A stretch of 53,036 nt of DNA from Alphaproteobacteria bacterium. Lineage in GTDB: Bacteria; Pseudomonadota; Alphaproteobacteria; Bin95. Shown here piece by piece: positions 26,330 through 35,977 of this stretch. Every line of letters begins with the position of its first letter. Positions within the stretch are counted from its first letter, which is position 1. A model generated the notes under the pieces. That model was not told where the DNA came from, ran no database searches, and saw nothing but the letters and a program-made list of their open reading frames with translations. The stretch is from positions 1 to 53,036 of the forward strand of contig JAURGE010000014.1 in the NCBI GenBank assembly GCA_030833925.1, written 5' to 3'. A program made the translations under genes and the position numbers.

Positions 26330-26553
26330 GGCCGTGCCGGATCATTCTTCTTTAAACGTGAGATGCGTGATCTAGCGCAGTCGAGCGCTTAAGGGAATAC
26401 AAGGAATGAACAGCGCAGGTAAATTATGTTGGACCAAAAGCCCTTTTCACCTCTTTGACGTTTTTGTGAAACTAATAAATCTGAAGTAGAAACTGTATAT
26501 CACCACACAAATCGATTTTCGGCACAACCTAAAATCAAGCAAGGATGAACCTA

Positions 26554-27435
26554 ATGAGCAAACTGCCCGACTACACCCCTCCTAAAGTTTGGAAATGGGA
26601 AAATGAAAATGGCGGTCAGTTCGCCAATATTAATCGCCCAATCGCGGGACCAACCCACGAAAAGGAATTACCTAGGGGTAAACATCCGCTTCAGCTGTAC
26701 TCCCTCGCCACACCCAACGGCGTTAAAGTGACAGTTATGCTGGAGGAACTTTTGGCCGCCGGTCATAGCGCCGCTGAATACGATGCTTGGCTTGTTACGA
26801 TCCGCGAGGGCGAACAGTTTGGTTCTGGATTTGTCGGCGTAAATCCAAACTCCAAAATTCCAGCATTGATGGACTACTCGACTCCAAAGCCAACTCGGGT
26901 ATTCGAGTCCGGATCAATTTTGCTTTACCTAGCCGAAAAGTTTGGCGGCGCATTTCTGCCGAAAGACCCTGCCAACCGAGCTGAATGCCTGTCTTGGCTC
27001 TTTTGGCAAATGGGCAGCGCCCCTTATTTAGGCGGTGGCTTCGGTCACTTTTACGCCTATGCACCAGTTAAGATCGAGTACTGCATCGATCGTTTCACAA
27101 TGGAAACCAAACGACAACTCGATGTCCTGAACCGTCATCTTGAGAATAATCAATTCATGTGTGGTGATGAATATACCATCGCTGATATGGCTATCTGGCC
27201 TTGGTATGGTGCCGCTGTTTCAAACAGCATTTATGAAGCCGCTGAATTCCTAGACGCTAAAATTTATACCAACGTCATCCGTTGGGCCGGAACGATAGCT
27301 GAGCGCCCCCAGGTAAAACGTGGACGTATGGTGAATCGAGCCACTGGCCCCCTCGAGAAGCAGCTTCGCGAACGCCACGACGCCAGTGATTTCGAAACCA
27401 AAACCCAGGACAAGCTGGAAGCGGCAAAAGCCTAA
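26554..27435 (+). CDS. yghU: Glutathione-dependent disulfide-bond oxidoreductase YghU
   Basis: Very similar along its length to E. coli YghU, a nu-class glutathione transferase-like enzyme with two bound glutathiones that reduces disulfides. Shared blocks include FANINRPIAGPTHEKELP, GKHPLQLYSLATPNGVKV, VNPNSKIPAL, RVFESGSILLYLAEKFGG, FGHFYAYAPVKIEY and ERHDASDFETKTQDK. The ATG at 26554 is chosen because AAGGA lies eight bases upstream and the product then starts close to the E. coli one; an ATG three codons earlier is possible. The TSUP transporter begins two bases after its stop, suggesting one transcript for thiol/sulfur handling. Confidence 0.95.
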   Translation: MSKLPDYTPPKVWKWENENGGQFANINRPIAGPTHEKELPRGKHPLQLYSLATPNGVKVTVMLEELLAAGHSAAEYDAWLVTIREGEQFGSGFVGVNPNSKIPALMDYSTPKPTRVFESGSILLYLAEKFGGAFLPKDPANRAECLSWLFWQMGSAPYLGGGFGHFYAYAPVKIEYCIDRFTMETKRQLDVLNRHLENNQFMCGDEYTIADMAIWPWYGAAVSNSIYEAAEFLDAKIYTNVIRWAGTIAERPQVKRGRMVNRATGPLEKQLRERHDASDFETKTQDKLEAAKA

Positions 27436-27437
27436 AT

Positions 27438-28184
27438 TTGGACGTCTTTGAAGTTGTCATTCTTGGTCTAGCAGCTTTTTCCACCTCGGCACTGACCGCG
27501 GTCGTCGGTGCCGGGGGTGGAACAGCATTAATTGCTCTGATGCTATTAGTCATGCCTCCCGCCGCCGCGATACCAGCGCATGGTGTTGTTCAACTTGCAT
27601 CAAATGTGACGCGGTCCTGGCTACTACGCCGACATATGGCCTGGCCAATCATCTGGCGCTTTGCACTTCTACTGCCATTTGGCGTAGGTCTTGGACTATG
27701 GCTTTTCCAGGGGCTGCCCGCTGCAATCATTCAGCTTTTGATTGGCAGCTTCGTTCTTTTAACCCTAGCACTCCCTTACTTTGGCCGCTTCGGCATAAAA
27801 GAGACCCCACTTTGGGCATTTTTGCCCGTAGGTTTCATAACAGGCTGCCTAAACATGATTGTTGGCGTAATAGCACCTGTGCTCGGGGCCATTATTGTCC
27901 GCCGTGATCTAAAAAAGGAGGAAATAGTTGGAACGTTAGGCTTCTTCGGCCTAATCGGAAATCTATTGAAAATAGCTGGCTTCACATTGGTTGGCTTTAG
28001 TTTTGCAGATTATTGGCTGCTGCTCGCAACCATGGCCCCCGCTGCAATATTGGGCGCACGCGTCGGACGTGCATTTCTATCCAAATTGGATGAACGCGTA
28101 TTTCTGAAATGTTTTCGTTTTATGCTGGGTGCTCTTGCACTCAAGCTCATCATAATAGATGGCTTGAGTGCAATTTTAGCGTGA
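27438..28184 (+). CDS. Sulfite exporter TauE/SafE (TSUP) family transporter
   Basis: A 248-residue protein with about eight membrane helices and the TSUP duplicated pattern. The first half has VGAGGGTALIALMLL and PAHGVVQLASNVTRSWLLRRH; the second half has TGCLNMIVGVIAPVLGAII and a RRDLKKEEIVGTLGFFG loop. Relatives export sulfite, sulfoacetate or other anions. The start is a TTG two bases after the yghU stop, so translation is probably coupled to yghU. The substrate is inferred to be a sulfur oxyanion because cysK and yghU are adjacent. Confidence 0.85.
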   Translation: MDVFEVVILGLAAFSTSALTAVVGAGGGTALIALMLLVMPPAAAIPAHGVVQLASNVTRSWLLRRHMAWPIIWRFALLLPFGVGLGLWLFQGLPAAIIQLLIGSFVLLTLALPYFGRFGIKETPLWAFLPVGFITGCLNMIVGVIAPVLGAIIVRRDLKKEEIVGTLGFFGLIGNLLKIAGFTLVGFSFADYWLLLATMAPAAILGARVGRAFLSKLDERVFLKCFRFMLGALALKLIIIDGLSAILA

Positions 28185-28190
28185 CTCAGG

Positions 28191-29276
28191 TCAGGCGTCA
28201 GGCATTTGATAACCAGGTGTAGATTTAGAAAGAGCAATTTCCTCTTCATCCATATCGTCAGGGACGCCATCGAATAATGGCGAAGACAAATACCGTTCAC
28301 CCGTGTCGGGCAACATGCAAAGTATCGTCGAACCCTTAGGCGCCTTCTCCGCCACCGCAATCGCTATGGCAAAGCTTGATCCACCCGATATACCGGTGAA
28401 AATGCCTTCCTGCTGCGCTAACTTCTTAGACCATGCAATGCCATCAGCCCCCGCGACAGGCAGAAGCTCATCGTAGAGACTATTATCAATAGCTTCCTGC
28501 AAAACATAAGGAATAAAGTCCGGCGTCCAACCTTGGATCGGATGAGCCTCCCAGTCAGGATGGCTAGATGCAGGTGAGTTATCCGCCGTCCTGTCCTGAG
28601 GCTTGCCGCCGCCGACAAGTTGAGCATTGGCTGGTTCGGTTAGAATAATTTTAGTATTGGGCATTTCCTTCCGGAGCACTCGCGCAACACCCGTAACTGT
28701 GCCGCCCGTGCCATATCCGGATACGAAATAGTCAAGCTTCTTTCCTGCAAAATCAGCAACTATTTCTCGGCCGGTGGTGTTCTCGTGGATCTTAGCGTTG
28801 TCCGCCGTCTCAAACTGGCGCGCAAGAAACCAGCCATTTGCCTTTGCGAGCTCAACTGCCTTGTTGTACATGCCTGAGCCCTTTTGAGCTCGGGGCGTTA
28901 ACACAACCTTGGCGCCTAGGAACCGCATGAGCTTCCGTCGCTCAATAGAAAAGCTATCTGCCATTGTCACGACTAGTGGATAACCCTTGGCCGCGCAGAC
29001 CATTGCAAGCCCAATTCCAGTGTTACCACTGGTTGCTTCTACTACAGTCTGTCCGGGCTTTAAGTCTCCCCGCTTTTCTGCTTCCTCAATAATGCTTGTA
29101 GCAAGTCGGTCCTTTACTGAGCCAGCTGGATTAAAGAATTCAGCTTTCACATACAAATTGATGCCTTCAGGAGCGATCCTGTTAATGCGAACACAAGGCG
29201 TATCGCCCATTGTATCGACTATTGAGTCGAAAACTCGTCCCCGCCCATTAGTGGTTCGATCTTTACTACCTGCCAT
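28191..29276 (-). CDS. cysK: Cysteine synthase A-like O-acetylserine sulfhydrylase
   Basis: A 361-residue fold-type II PLP enzyme that makes cysteine from O-acetylserine and sulfide. Lys55 lies in FNPAGSVKDR; the substrate loop is EATSGNTGIGLA, and the PLP phosphate loop is SGYGTGGTVTG. It is longer than E. coli CysK (about 320) by a C-terminal tail after GERYLSSPLFDGVP and by an insert around GGGKPQDRTADNSP, as in the long form common among alphaproteobacteria. The ATG at 29276 has GGGGAGA upstream. It converges with the TSUP gene six bases away. Confidence 0.93.
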   Translation of the reverse strand: MAGSKDRTTNGRGRVFDSIVDTMGDTPCVRINRIAPEGINLYVKAEFFNPAGSVKDRLATSIIEEAEKRGDLKPGQTVVEATSGNTGIGLAMVCAAKGYPLVVTMADSFSIERRKLMRFLGAKVVLTPRAQKGSGMYNKAVELAKANGWFLARQFETADNAKIHENTTGREIVADFAGKKLDYFVSGYGTGGTVTGVARVLRKEMPNTKIILTEPANAQLVGGGKPQDRTADNSPASSHPDWEAHPIQGWTPDFIPYVLQEAIDNSLYDELLPVAGADGIAWSKKLAQQEGIFTGISGGSSFAIAIAVAEKAPKGSTILCMLPDTGERYLSSPLFDGVPDDMDEEEIALSKSTPGYQMPDA

Positions 29277-29431
29277 CAAGGTCTCTCCCCGTTACCAAGC
29301 GGTTTCTAGCCGCGATTAAAATTATTTCTCATATAATAACGCATCTTTAGAGGGTGAGTACTAACCCATAAAAAATCACGAGCGAATGGGCGCATCGGGA
29401 CAATTCTATAATCGAGCAGCCAGAGTAGTCT

Positions 29432-30445
29432 TCACTCTGGTTTTTCGACCCTGCCGTCTGGGAAACGAGCGAAACGACCCTCATCGTTTGGATGGACAGG
29501 GTCTTGCTGAGACCAAGGCCATCCGCCAAAACTTGTCTGGCGATAGTCTGCAAAAGCGGCAGCTAGCTCATCTCGGTTATTCATGACAAATGGCCCATGC
29601 TGCGCCACAGGTTCCCCGATGGGCCGTCCTTGCAGCATAAGTAATTCAGATGAAGTCTCACCACTTTTAAGCGTGAGGTTATGACCTGCATTCACTTGAA
29701 CTACATGGCGAACGTCAACCTGCTGACCATCAAAGGATACGGGTCCACCCGCAAAGAGGTACAGACAACGTCCAACATCTGAAGAATCATTGGCCGGTAA
29801 TGTCCACGTCGACCCAGGACCGAGTTTTATTGTCCATATCGCAACATCATGAGACGGGTTGGCAGCCCAAGAACTTGGAGGTGGTGCTGGTGGGAATTGA
29901 CCATCAGGTAGTGCGCCAGCATAGCTAACAAGCTTTACGCCATTAGGAAGCGAGACGCTGGGAATTTTACTCTTCCAGAACATACTGAAATGTGGCTGTG
30001 CCATTTTCGACGCCGCAGGCAGATTCAACCAAATCTGGAAAAGTTCCGTCGGGTTCCGAGCATCCTCGCGCAATAGTGGAAACATTTCGGAATGAACGAC
30101 GCCTTTACCCGCCGTCATCCACTGCAAATCACCTTCACCGAAACGTGCAGCGGCACCTAAGCTATCGGAATGGTCAATATAACCCCGACGAGCCACAGTC
30201 ACAGTTTCAAAACCACGGTGTGGGTGCTGAGGAAAACCCGGCACTGTGTCGCCGTGATACATGCTCCAACCATCTTTACCGCCAAAATCATGGCCAATAG
30301 CCCGACCTTCTAGGCTTGCCTTTGGTCGCATCTGACCATCACCAGCAGGATAGTCGTCATCATGATGAACGCAGAAAAGAAATGGATCGAGAGTTGGCCA
30401 AGGGCCCTCAGGCAATGGGGCCACTGCTAGAACGGTCTCTGACAT
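29432..30445 (-). CDS. Pirin family protein
   Basis: A 337-residue bicupin of the pirin family. The N-terminal cupin has the metal site in GFPQHPHRGFETVTVARRG and HSDSLG, with GVVHSEMFP in the fourth ligand region. The C-terminal Pirin_C domain ends with GEPVAQHGPFVMNNRDELAAAFADYR. Bacterial pirins bind iron; some have quercetinase activity, others affect metabolism by protein binding. It is longer than E. coli YhhW. It stands alone between cysK and the NIPSNAP operon; its role is unknown. Confidence 0.92.
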   Translation of the reverse strand: MSETVLAVAPLPEGPWPTLDPFLFCVHHDDDYPAGDGQMRPKASLEGRAIGHDFGGKDGWSMYHGDTVPGFPQHPHRGFETVTVARRGYIDHSDSLGAAARFGEGDLQWMTAGKGVVHSEMFPLLREDARNPTELFQIWLNLPAASKMAQPHFSMFWKSKIPSVSLPNGVKLVSYAGALPDGQFPPAPPPSSWAANPSHDVAIWTIKLGPGSTWTLPANDSSDVGRCLYLFAGGPVSFDGQQVDVRHVVQVNAGHNLTLKSGETSSELLMLQGRPIGEPVAQHGPFVMNNRDELAAAFADYRQTSFGGWPWSQQDPVHPNDEGRFARFPDGRVEKPE

Positions 30446-30514
30446 CGACGTAACTATCCCTGATCAGAACTTCGACTGTAGATAGGTCGCAAGAGAAGTT
30501 TGACCAATAGTAAA

Positions 30515-30841
30515 TTAGGGATGCGGTCCCCAAGGTGCTGCATGCAACAGCTTCACTTCTTGGTTCATGACGAGGGGACGAAAGCGGGCTGCAAAGTCCT
30601 CCACAAAGGCCTTATTCGCGAATACAGAGGCCCAGTGTGCTCTGCGGTCTGCATCATCTTCGAACTTCCAAAGGTGAACAATTTGATTAATGACCCCTGT
30701 GTCACCCTGAAAATAGCCCACCAATTTGGCATCATGGCCACCCGACTGCAGTGCTGGAAACCCATACTTTTGATAGAGGTCGACAGCCTCACCCATTTTT
30801 CCAACATAAAGCGTGTAAGTTCGAAGTTCGTAAAGTGCCAT
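30515..30841 (-). CDS. NIPSNAP family protein
   Basis: A 108-residue ferredoxin-like protein with the NIPSNAP opening ALYELRTYTLYVGKM and later INQIVHLWKFEDDADRRAHW. The ATG at 30841 has GAGAGGG a suitable distance upstream, and the resulting N-terminus matches the family; an upstream in-frame start would run into the SDR gene. It is the last gene of a MmgE - SDR - NIPSNAP operon. Such small proteins accompany catabolic enzymes, perhaps as accessory or isomerase-like subunits; the reaction is unknown. Confidence 0.87.
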   Translation of the reverse strand: MALYELRTYTLYVGKMGEAVDLYQKYGFPALQSGGHDAKLVGYFQGDTGVINQIVHLWKFEDDADRRAHWASVFANKAFVEDFAARFRPLVMNQEVKLLHAAPWGPHP

Positions 30842-30870
30842 ATCAAAACCCTCTCTAGATTGTTGGATTT

Positions 30871-31665
30871 TCAACTAACCGTCCAACCGCCATCTATAGG
30901 TAGGACGGTACCGGTAATATCGTCCCCAGCGGAACTGCAGAGGAAAGAAACCATTGCTGCAACATTCTTCATTGCAACAAATCTGCCGGTTGGGTGACGT
31001 TCGGAAATGTAACCTTTCTCGACATCGGCAAGCGATGCTCCCTGGGCCTCTGCCATGCTTTCTAACTTAGACATAATGGCGGGCGTTGGCACTGATCCAG
31101 GAGAGAGCGCATTTGCAGTCACCCCTGAAGAAGCGGTCTCAATGGCAATCCCTCTGGTGAGCCCGATCAGCGCTGTCTTTGTCGTGACATAGTCTATACG
31201 CCCAGCTGCTCCTCTCCAGCCATAGACAGAAGACATATTTATGATACGTCCCCAGCGCCTAGTCTTCATACCTGGCAAAATTAATCGAACGGCATGAAAA
31301 GCCGCTGAAAGATTGACCGCTATAGAGGTGTCCCAAGCCTCGGGTTGCATATCCTCAATTGCGGCGAAATTTCTGACAACGGCATTGTTAACCAGGATAT
31401 CAATCGTACCGAAGCGAACATTAACCGCATCAATCATTCGCTCTATTTGACCGAGTTCACTTAGGTCTGCCCGATGGTAAATCACCTCTACTCCGTGTTG
31501 AGATGAAATATTTTCTGCAGCATCAATACCCTGTTTATCTGGCTCTAAACCGCTCAGAACAATATTGGCTCCATCAGCAGCCAGTCTCGAAGCGATTGCG
31601 TTACCAAGACCGGCGACCGAACCAGTCACAAGCGCTGTGCGACCATTAAGGTGCCTATTTACCAT
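30871..31665 (-). CDS. Short-chain dehydrogenase/reductase (SDR)
   Basis: A 264-residue classical SDR. The NAD(P) loop is TGSVAGLGNAIA near residue 16, NNAV follows strand 4, and the catalytic set is Ser in INMSSVYGW, then Tyr and Lys in IDYVTTKTAL. The C-terminus ITGTVLPIDGGWTVS is typical. It resembles 3-hydroxybutyrate/3-oxoacyl dehydrogenases. Its ATG overlaps the MmgE/PrpD stop (TGATG), with GGGGAGA upstream, so the genes are coupled. It likely oxidises a hydroxy intermediate of the same pathway. Confidence 0.9.
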   Translation of the reverse strand: MVNRHLNGRTALVTGSVAGLGNAIASRLAADGANIVLSGLEPDKQGIDAAENISSQHGVEVIYHRADLSELGQIERMIDAVNVRFGTIDILVNNAVVRNFAAIEDMQPEAWDTSIAVNLSAAFHAVRLILPGMKTRRWGRIINMSSVYGWRGAAGRIDYVTTKTALIGLTRGIAIETASSGVTANALSPGSVPTPAIMSKLESMAEAQGASLADVEKGYISERHPTGRFVAMKNVAAMVSFLCSSAGDDITGTVLPIDGGWTVS

Positions 31666-33023
31666 CACTTCTCCCCAACAGAGGCTAAGCCGGCAATAGT
31701 GCCTGCATCTTCCAATGTATCAATCATCCACACGGCCTCGATAAGGCGATCAATATCTTTGGTAAAACCTGCGCGTTCTGCCAAAGTCTTAACTTTAACT
31801 TCAATATCAGCGTCTGTAAGAGGATTGCTTGCTCCCCCCCGCGCTGCATCAACACGGGCATGGATCGTAGCATCATTCAAAAATTCCACCGTCATATCGA
31901 CCGCCTCTATGTGATAGCTATCGTCATCAACGAAGTTGATTTGGGGGCGCCCCATGGCGAGTGTTTCCGCTACTGCTGCGTCGCTAAATTCATCAAGGCC
32001 AGCCTTCTGCCGCTGAAAGGCTATAGCAATGGCGTGTTGAGCCGATACTTGAGACTCTCGACCCGTTGCAACATCACTCCGGTCCGTGCGTTGACGAAGT
32101 AAAGAATGGCCTTTCAGGGTAATACTCTTAACTGCTTTAGCATTAAATTCTGGCCTAGAAGCAATTTCTAGACTTGCATCTATGACTGGATTTAACACGA
32201 CACCCACCGGATAGGGCTTGTAAGTATTCTTGCCAATCTCCCAAACCTCCCCAAGATTTTCGGTAAGCTCTCCTAGCTTAGGTTCATCGGAATACACGCG
32301 AAGAAAGCCATGCTTTCCGGTTAGAGGCTCTAAAGGTCCATCAAAATCAGCTTTTGCTAATAGAGCAGACATCATGCCGAGGCGCGCTGCGTTTCCTACG
32401 CTAACGCTCTTGGCCATAGAGCCAAGCGCTTCCACCAATCCTGATGATTGGACTGCGGCATTGCCAGCGGCAAATATGAACTGCTCTGGCTTTAGTTTCA
32501 GTAAGGATCCAACGCCAAAAGCGGCCCCAAAGATGCCGCATGTAGAGGTGATATGCCAACCACGAGCATAGTGGTAAGGGGACATTGCATTGCCAATACG
32601 GCACTCAACTTCCCCTCCAATGATGAAAGCACGAAGCAAAGACTGCCCTGACACTCCGTGAGCCTCGGCATGCGCAAGAAGCGCTGGCAAAAGGGGTGCT
32701 GATGGGTGAATTATGGTAGCCGGATGGTTATCATCGTAGTCAAAAATATTGGCTGACATAGCATTTACAAAGGCCGCCAACGGTGGATCACAACGTTCTG
32801 TTCGGCCAATGATGCTAGAGGTTGCAGCGCCCGAATAGGGCCCCATAACGTCAAGTGCTTTTTCAACTGCGATTTCACAACAGCCTGAAAAAGCTGTGCC
32901 AATGATATTCAGGATTGAACGCTTGGCTTCATGTTGTACGTCCGCCGAAATATCAGACAAGGGCATATTCGCGGCGAATTCTGCCAACCGATACTCCGGG
33001 CTTTGCCTATTCAAAATCACCAA
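31665..33023 (-). CDS. MmgE/PrpD family protein
   Basis: A 452-residue member of the 2-methylcitrate dehydratase/cis-aconitate decarboxylase fold. Recognisable parts are RSILNIIGTAFSGC, FVNAMSANIFDYDDNHPATIIHPSAPLLPALLA (family D-x-D-D motif and H-P), and later KPYPVGVVLNPVID. In characterised members these hydrate, dehydrate or decarboxylate tricarboxylates. The prpB/prpC/acnD genes of the methylcitrate cycle are absent here, so a different substrate is likely. It leads an operon with an SDR and a NIPSNAP protein. Confidence 0.9.
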   Translation of the reverse strand: MVILNRQSPEYRLAEFAANMPLSDISADVQHEAKRSILNIIGTAFSGCCEIAVEKALDVMGPYSGAATSSIIGRTERCDPPLAAFVNAMSANIFDYDDNHPATIIHPSAPLLPALLAHAEAHGVSGQSLLRAFIIGGEVECRIGNAMSPYHYARGWHITSTCGIFGAAFGVGSLLKLKPEQFIFAAGNAAVQSSGLVEALGSMAKSVSVGNAARLGMMSALLAKADFDGPLEPLTGKHGFLRVYSDEPKLGELTENLGEVWEIGKNTYKPYPVGVVLNPVIDASLEIASRPEFNAKAVKSITLKGHSLLRQRTDRSDVATGRESQVSAQHAIAIAFQRQKAGLDEFSDAAVAETLAMGRPQINFVDDDSYHIEAVDMTVEFLNDATIHARVDAARGGASNPLTDADIEVKVKTLAERAGFTKDIDRLIEAVWMIDTLEDAGTIAGLASVGEK

Positions 33024-33258
33024 AACCTCTCCACGTCTTCGGTTAGATAAAAATTCACCAATCTACAATTTCTGATGATCTAGAGTTGGTTCCTATTAGT
33101 AGGCAGCAACGATTTGGTTGCTTATAAAAACCATACTGACATCTCTAAAATTTTCATCGCAGACGATAAGAAAAAACAAATTTCTAATTCAGAATTTATA
33201 TTTTCGTTACTTGATCACTCATCATTATTTGCCGCCAGAGAAACACAAGGGGTAGCGG

Positions 33259-34851
33259 TCATCTAAATTCAAAACCGGAATACCTCTCCGCCTCGCACAT
33301 CCGCAGCTGATCTCGATAGGCATCCGCGTCAGGATAGTTAAGGAGTTGGCGTCTTTTCCCAGGGATATTGGCTCCCATGTACCAAGAGTCAGTCCTACCA
33401 AAGAGGGTGCTTTCAGAAAGCCGATCTAGACGTTCTGTCCAGGCTTCCGCCATTTTATCCGAAGAATCGAATACAGCATGTCCTTCAGCGCGCATCCATT
33501 TGAGTAGACGTGTTGTCCATTCTCCCTGGAACTCTGCACAGGTTGGGCCGTTGCAGAATGCCGTGGCACTTTGGGGTCCATAAAGCATCAACAAATTCGG
33601 AAAACCTGGAACCGCCATTCCAAGATGAGTATCAACGCCATTGGACCAAACCTCAGACAGGGGTCTATCTTTGGATCCACGAATGTCGATAGCCGTTAAC
33701 CCACCTGTATTAGCATCAAACCCTGTCGCTAAAACTAACACGTCCAGGTCGAACTGTGCTTTCACAGTCTTCAGGCCAGTAGGTATGATGGTTTCAATTG
33801 GAGTTGAACGGATATCAACCAGTTGGACATTAGGTTGATTAAAACACTCGTAATAATTCTGCTCTAGTGAAGGACGCTTAGTACCAAAGGGATAAGGTGG
33901 TTCCATTGGCGCAAGCATCTCCGCTGTTGCCAAATCGTCTATACGAGCGCGCGTCTTGTCACGCCAAAAGTCATAAGCTGCGCGATTGGAAGCTTCATTC
34001 ATCAAAATGTCGTTGAATGTACCTACCCAGTAGTTGAAGCCTCCCTTTTCCCAAGCTGTTTCAAAGACGTTTAGACGTTCTGCTTCAGCGACATCGTATG
34101 CACCAACATCCCGGCGAAAGATGTCACAGAAATTCCCAGGCGGAGAATTTCTCAAAACGAACAACTCTGGATAATTTTTCTTTGCCGCCGCCTGCTCAGA
34201 TTCATCAAGCTTTCTTTGCTGCATTGGCAGCGCGGTCACGGGCGTGCGTTGAAACACTACTAGATGCTCTGCGATCGGTGCCACCTCTTGTATTACCTGC
34301 ACCCCGCTAGCACCCGTTCCAATGATTCCTACTCGCCGCCCCGCAAAGTCGACGCCATCCTCAGGCCAAAGGGCGGTGTGATGGCAAATCCCAGAAAACG
34401 TATCGAGGCCAGGAAGATCAGGGACGTAAGGTTTAGAGCCGAAGCCGGTGCACATGACGAGAAAACCAGCGTCGTAAACATCAGCATTGTTCAATCGGAT
34501 CTGCCAACGACCCTCTGCACTAAAACGGCAGGCCTCTACACGAGTTGAAAGATCAATTTCCGCTTTGAGATCAAGCACAGAGGCCACATGATCAAAATAA
34601 GCTACCAATTCTTGGTGACCAGGAAACCGCTCAGTCCAGTTCCAGTCGCGCCAGCATGCCTCAAGAGAGTATTCATAATTTGGTACGTGTGAGTCGACCC
34701 TTGCTCCTGGATATCGATTGGCTTGCCAAACCCCACCCAAGCCACTCTGAGCCTCAACTAAACGTACCGAAAACCCCTCATTTCGAAGACGATGAAGTAG
34801 GTAAAGCCCACTAAAACCAGCGCCAACGATTACCACATCGAATTTCTTCAT
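33259..34851 (-). CDS. Flavin-containing monooxygenase, Baeyer-Villiger type
   Basis: A 530-residue class B flavoprotein monooxygenase. It has the FAD loop GAGFSG at residues 10-15, the NADPH loop GTGASG at 178-183, and between them FSGICHHTALWP at 152-163, which fits the Baeyer-Villiger fingerprint F-x-G-x-x-x-H-x-x-x-W-P exactly. Such enzymes insert oxygen next to a ketone, giving esters or lactones, using NADPH and O2. It is about 235 bases upstream of the MmgE - SDR operon on the same strand and may act in the same ketone-degrading route (inference). Gene length is normal for cyclohexanone-monooxygenase relatives. Confidence 0.92.
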   Translation of the reverse strand: MKKFDVVIVGAGFSGLYLLHRLRNEGFSVRLVEAQSGLGGVWQANRYPGARVDSHVPNYEYSLEACWRDWNWTERFPGHQELVAYFDHVASVLDLKAEIDLSTRVEACRFSAEGRWQIRLNNADVYDAGFLVMCTGFGSKPYVPDLPGLDTFSGICHHTALWPEDGVDFAGRRVGIIGTGASGVQVIQEVAPIAEHLVVFQRTPVTALPMQQRKLDESEQAAAKKNYPELFVLRNSPPGNFCDIFRRDVGAYDVAEAERLNVFETAWEKGGFNYWVGTFNDILMNEASNRAAYDFWRDKTRARIDDLATAEMLAPMEPPYPFGTKRPSLEQNYYECFNQPNVQLVDIRSTPIETIIPTGLKTVKAQFDLDVLVLATGFDANTGGLTAIDIRGSKDRPLSEVWSNGVDTHLGMAVPGFPNLLMLYGPQSATAFCNGPTCAEFQGEWTTRLLKWMRAEGHAVFDSSDKMAEAWTERLDRLSESTLFGRTDSWYMGANIPGKRRQLLNYPDADAYRDQLRMCEAERYSGFEFR

Positions 34852-34974
34852 GCCCTGACCTCAAACAACTCCTTATATGTCGAGTGGCTAAAGCCTCCAT
34901 GAATTACAACATTCATTTTGTCTGAAAAAATTTATAATCACAAAAAGAACTTCTACCTGGTGAAAAAACCTTCA

Positions 34975-35559
34975 ATGAATGTAGTAAAAATTAATATCTT
35001 TTTTGCAGCTCTAATGATGGGGCTTGCATCAGTAGCTTCGACACCTGGTATTGCGCAGTCTGAGGACCTCTGGGGAGCTTTAAAATCCGGAAACCATATT
35101 GTTTTGATTCGCCATGCTCTCGCGCCAGGGTATAGCGACCCCAAAAACTTCGATTTGAAAGACTGTCAAACTCAACGAAATCTTAATGAAGAAGGGCGCC
35201 TTCAATCCAAAAAAATCGGGGATCTCTTCCGTTCCAAGGAGATCGCCCATGCGGCAGTTTTTTCAAGCCAATGGTGTCGATGCCGGGATACAGCAAAATT
35301 ATTGAACCTCGGGGAGGTGTCCGAATTACCCGTTCTCAATTCATTTTTTGAAAACTTTGAACGCAGATCATCTCAAACCGATCAATTGCGAGAATGGATC
35401 AAAGCAACGCCGTTAAAAACTCCGACAATCCTAATTAGTCATCAAGTGAATATAGCGGCATTAACTGGATATTCCCCTTCATCAGGGGAAATTGTCTTCT
35501 TGCGCAGGGAGCTTAATGGAACGCTCCGAGTAATTGGAAGCATCTCAACATTACAATAA
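34975..35559 (+). CDS. Exported histidine phosphatase family protein
   Basis: The product (194 residues from ATG 34975) begins with a probable Sec signal peptide, NIFFAALMMGLASVASTPGIAQS, so it is likely periplasmic. The histidine phosphatase motif is IVLIRHALAPGYSD, shorter than the full R-H-G; the second catalytic His is in ILISHQVNIAAL, with a conserved SSQWCRCRDTA between. Upstream in-frame TTG and GTG codons could give longer forms (to 213 residues), and no clear ribosome site settles this. Family members hydrolyse phosphate esters. No functional link with the neighbouring monooxygenase is evident. Confidence 0.82.
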   Translation: MNVVKINIFFAALMMGLASVASTPGIAQSEDLWGALKSGNHIVLIRHALAPGYSDPKNFDLKDCQTQRNLNEEGRLQSKKIGDLFRSKEIAHAAVFSSQWCRCRDTAKLLNLGEVSELPVLNSFFENFERRSSQTDQLREWIKATPLKTPTILISHQVNIAALTGYSPSSGEIVFLRRELNGTLRVIGSISTLQ

Positions 35560-35568
35560 TACCGTTAG

Positions 35569-35814
35569 TTACGGCTGATTGAATTCAGTCGTTGGCGAAC
35601 CGTCGCCTATCATCGTCCCTTTCGGACGCAACTGTAATTCACCTTTCTGACCACATGAGGTGCACGTAGGCTTTAACCCTATAAATACCTTATCGCCTCG
35701 GCCCGCAGCAATTAAACCCTCGAGATCAATTGGCTCAAACCGCATACACTTAAGGCAATGAGCCTCGAGACAGAGATTATTCTCAACAAGCTGGCGATAT
35801 GTTCTGATTAGCAT
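35569..35814 (-). CDS. Small zinc-ribbon protein, 81 aa
   Basis: No family recognised with certainty. The protein has two CxxC knuckles, Cys20-x2-Cys23 and Cys51-x2-Cys54, consistent with one zinc ribbon. The GGGGAG site six bases before the ATG strongly supports expression. The gene is convergent with the histidine phosphatase and lies upstream of tRNA-Thr's 3' end on the same strand. A nucleic-acid-binding or assembly role is plausible from the fold only. Confidence 0.72.
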   Translation of the reverse strand: MLIRTYRQLVENNLCLEAHCLKCMRFEPIDLEGLIAAGRGDKVFIGLKPTCTSCGQKGELQLRPKGTMIGDGSPTTEFNQP

Positions 35815-35902
35815 ATTACGCTCCCCAAGACCGCCTCAGCCGTCAAAAAATACGATCATCGATCTACATCGATAAATGCTAAAGGATGTTAACCGTTGAT
35901 GA

Positions 35903-35977
<75 letters not shown>

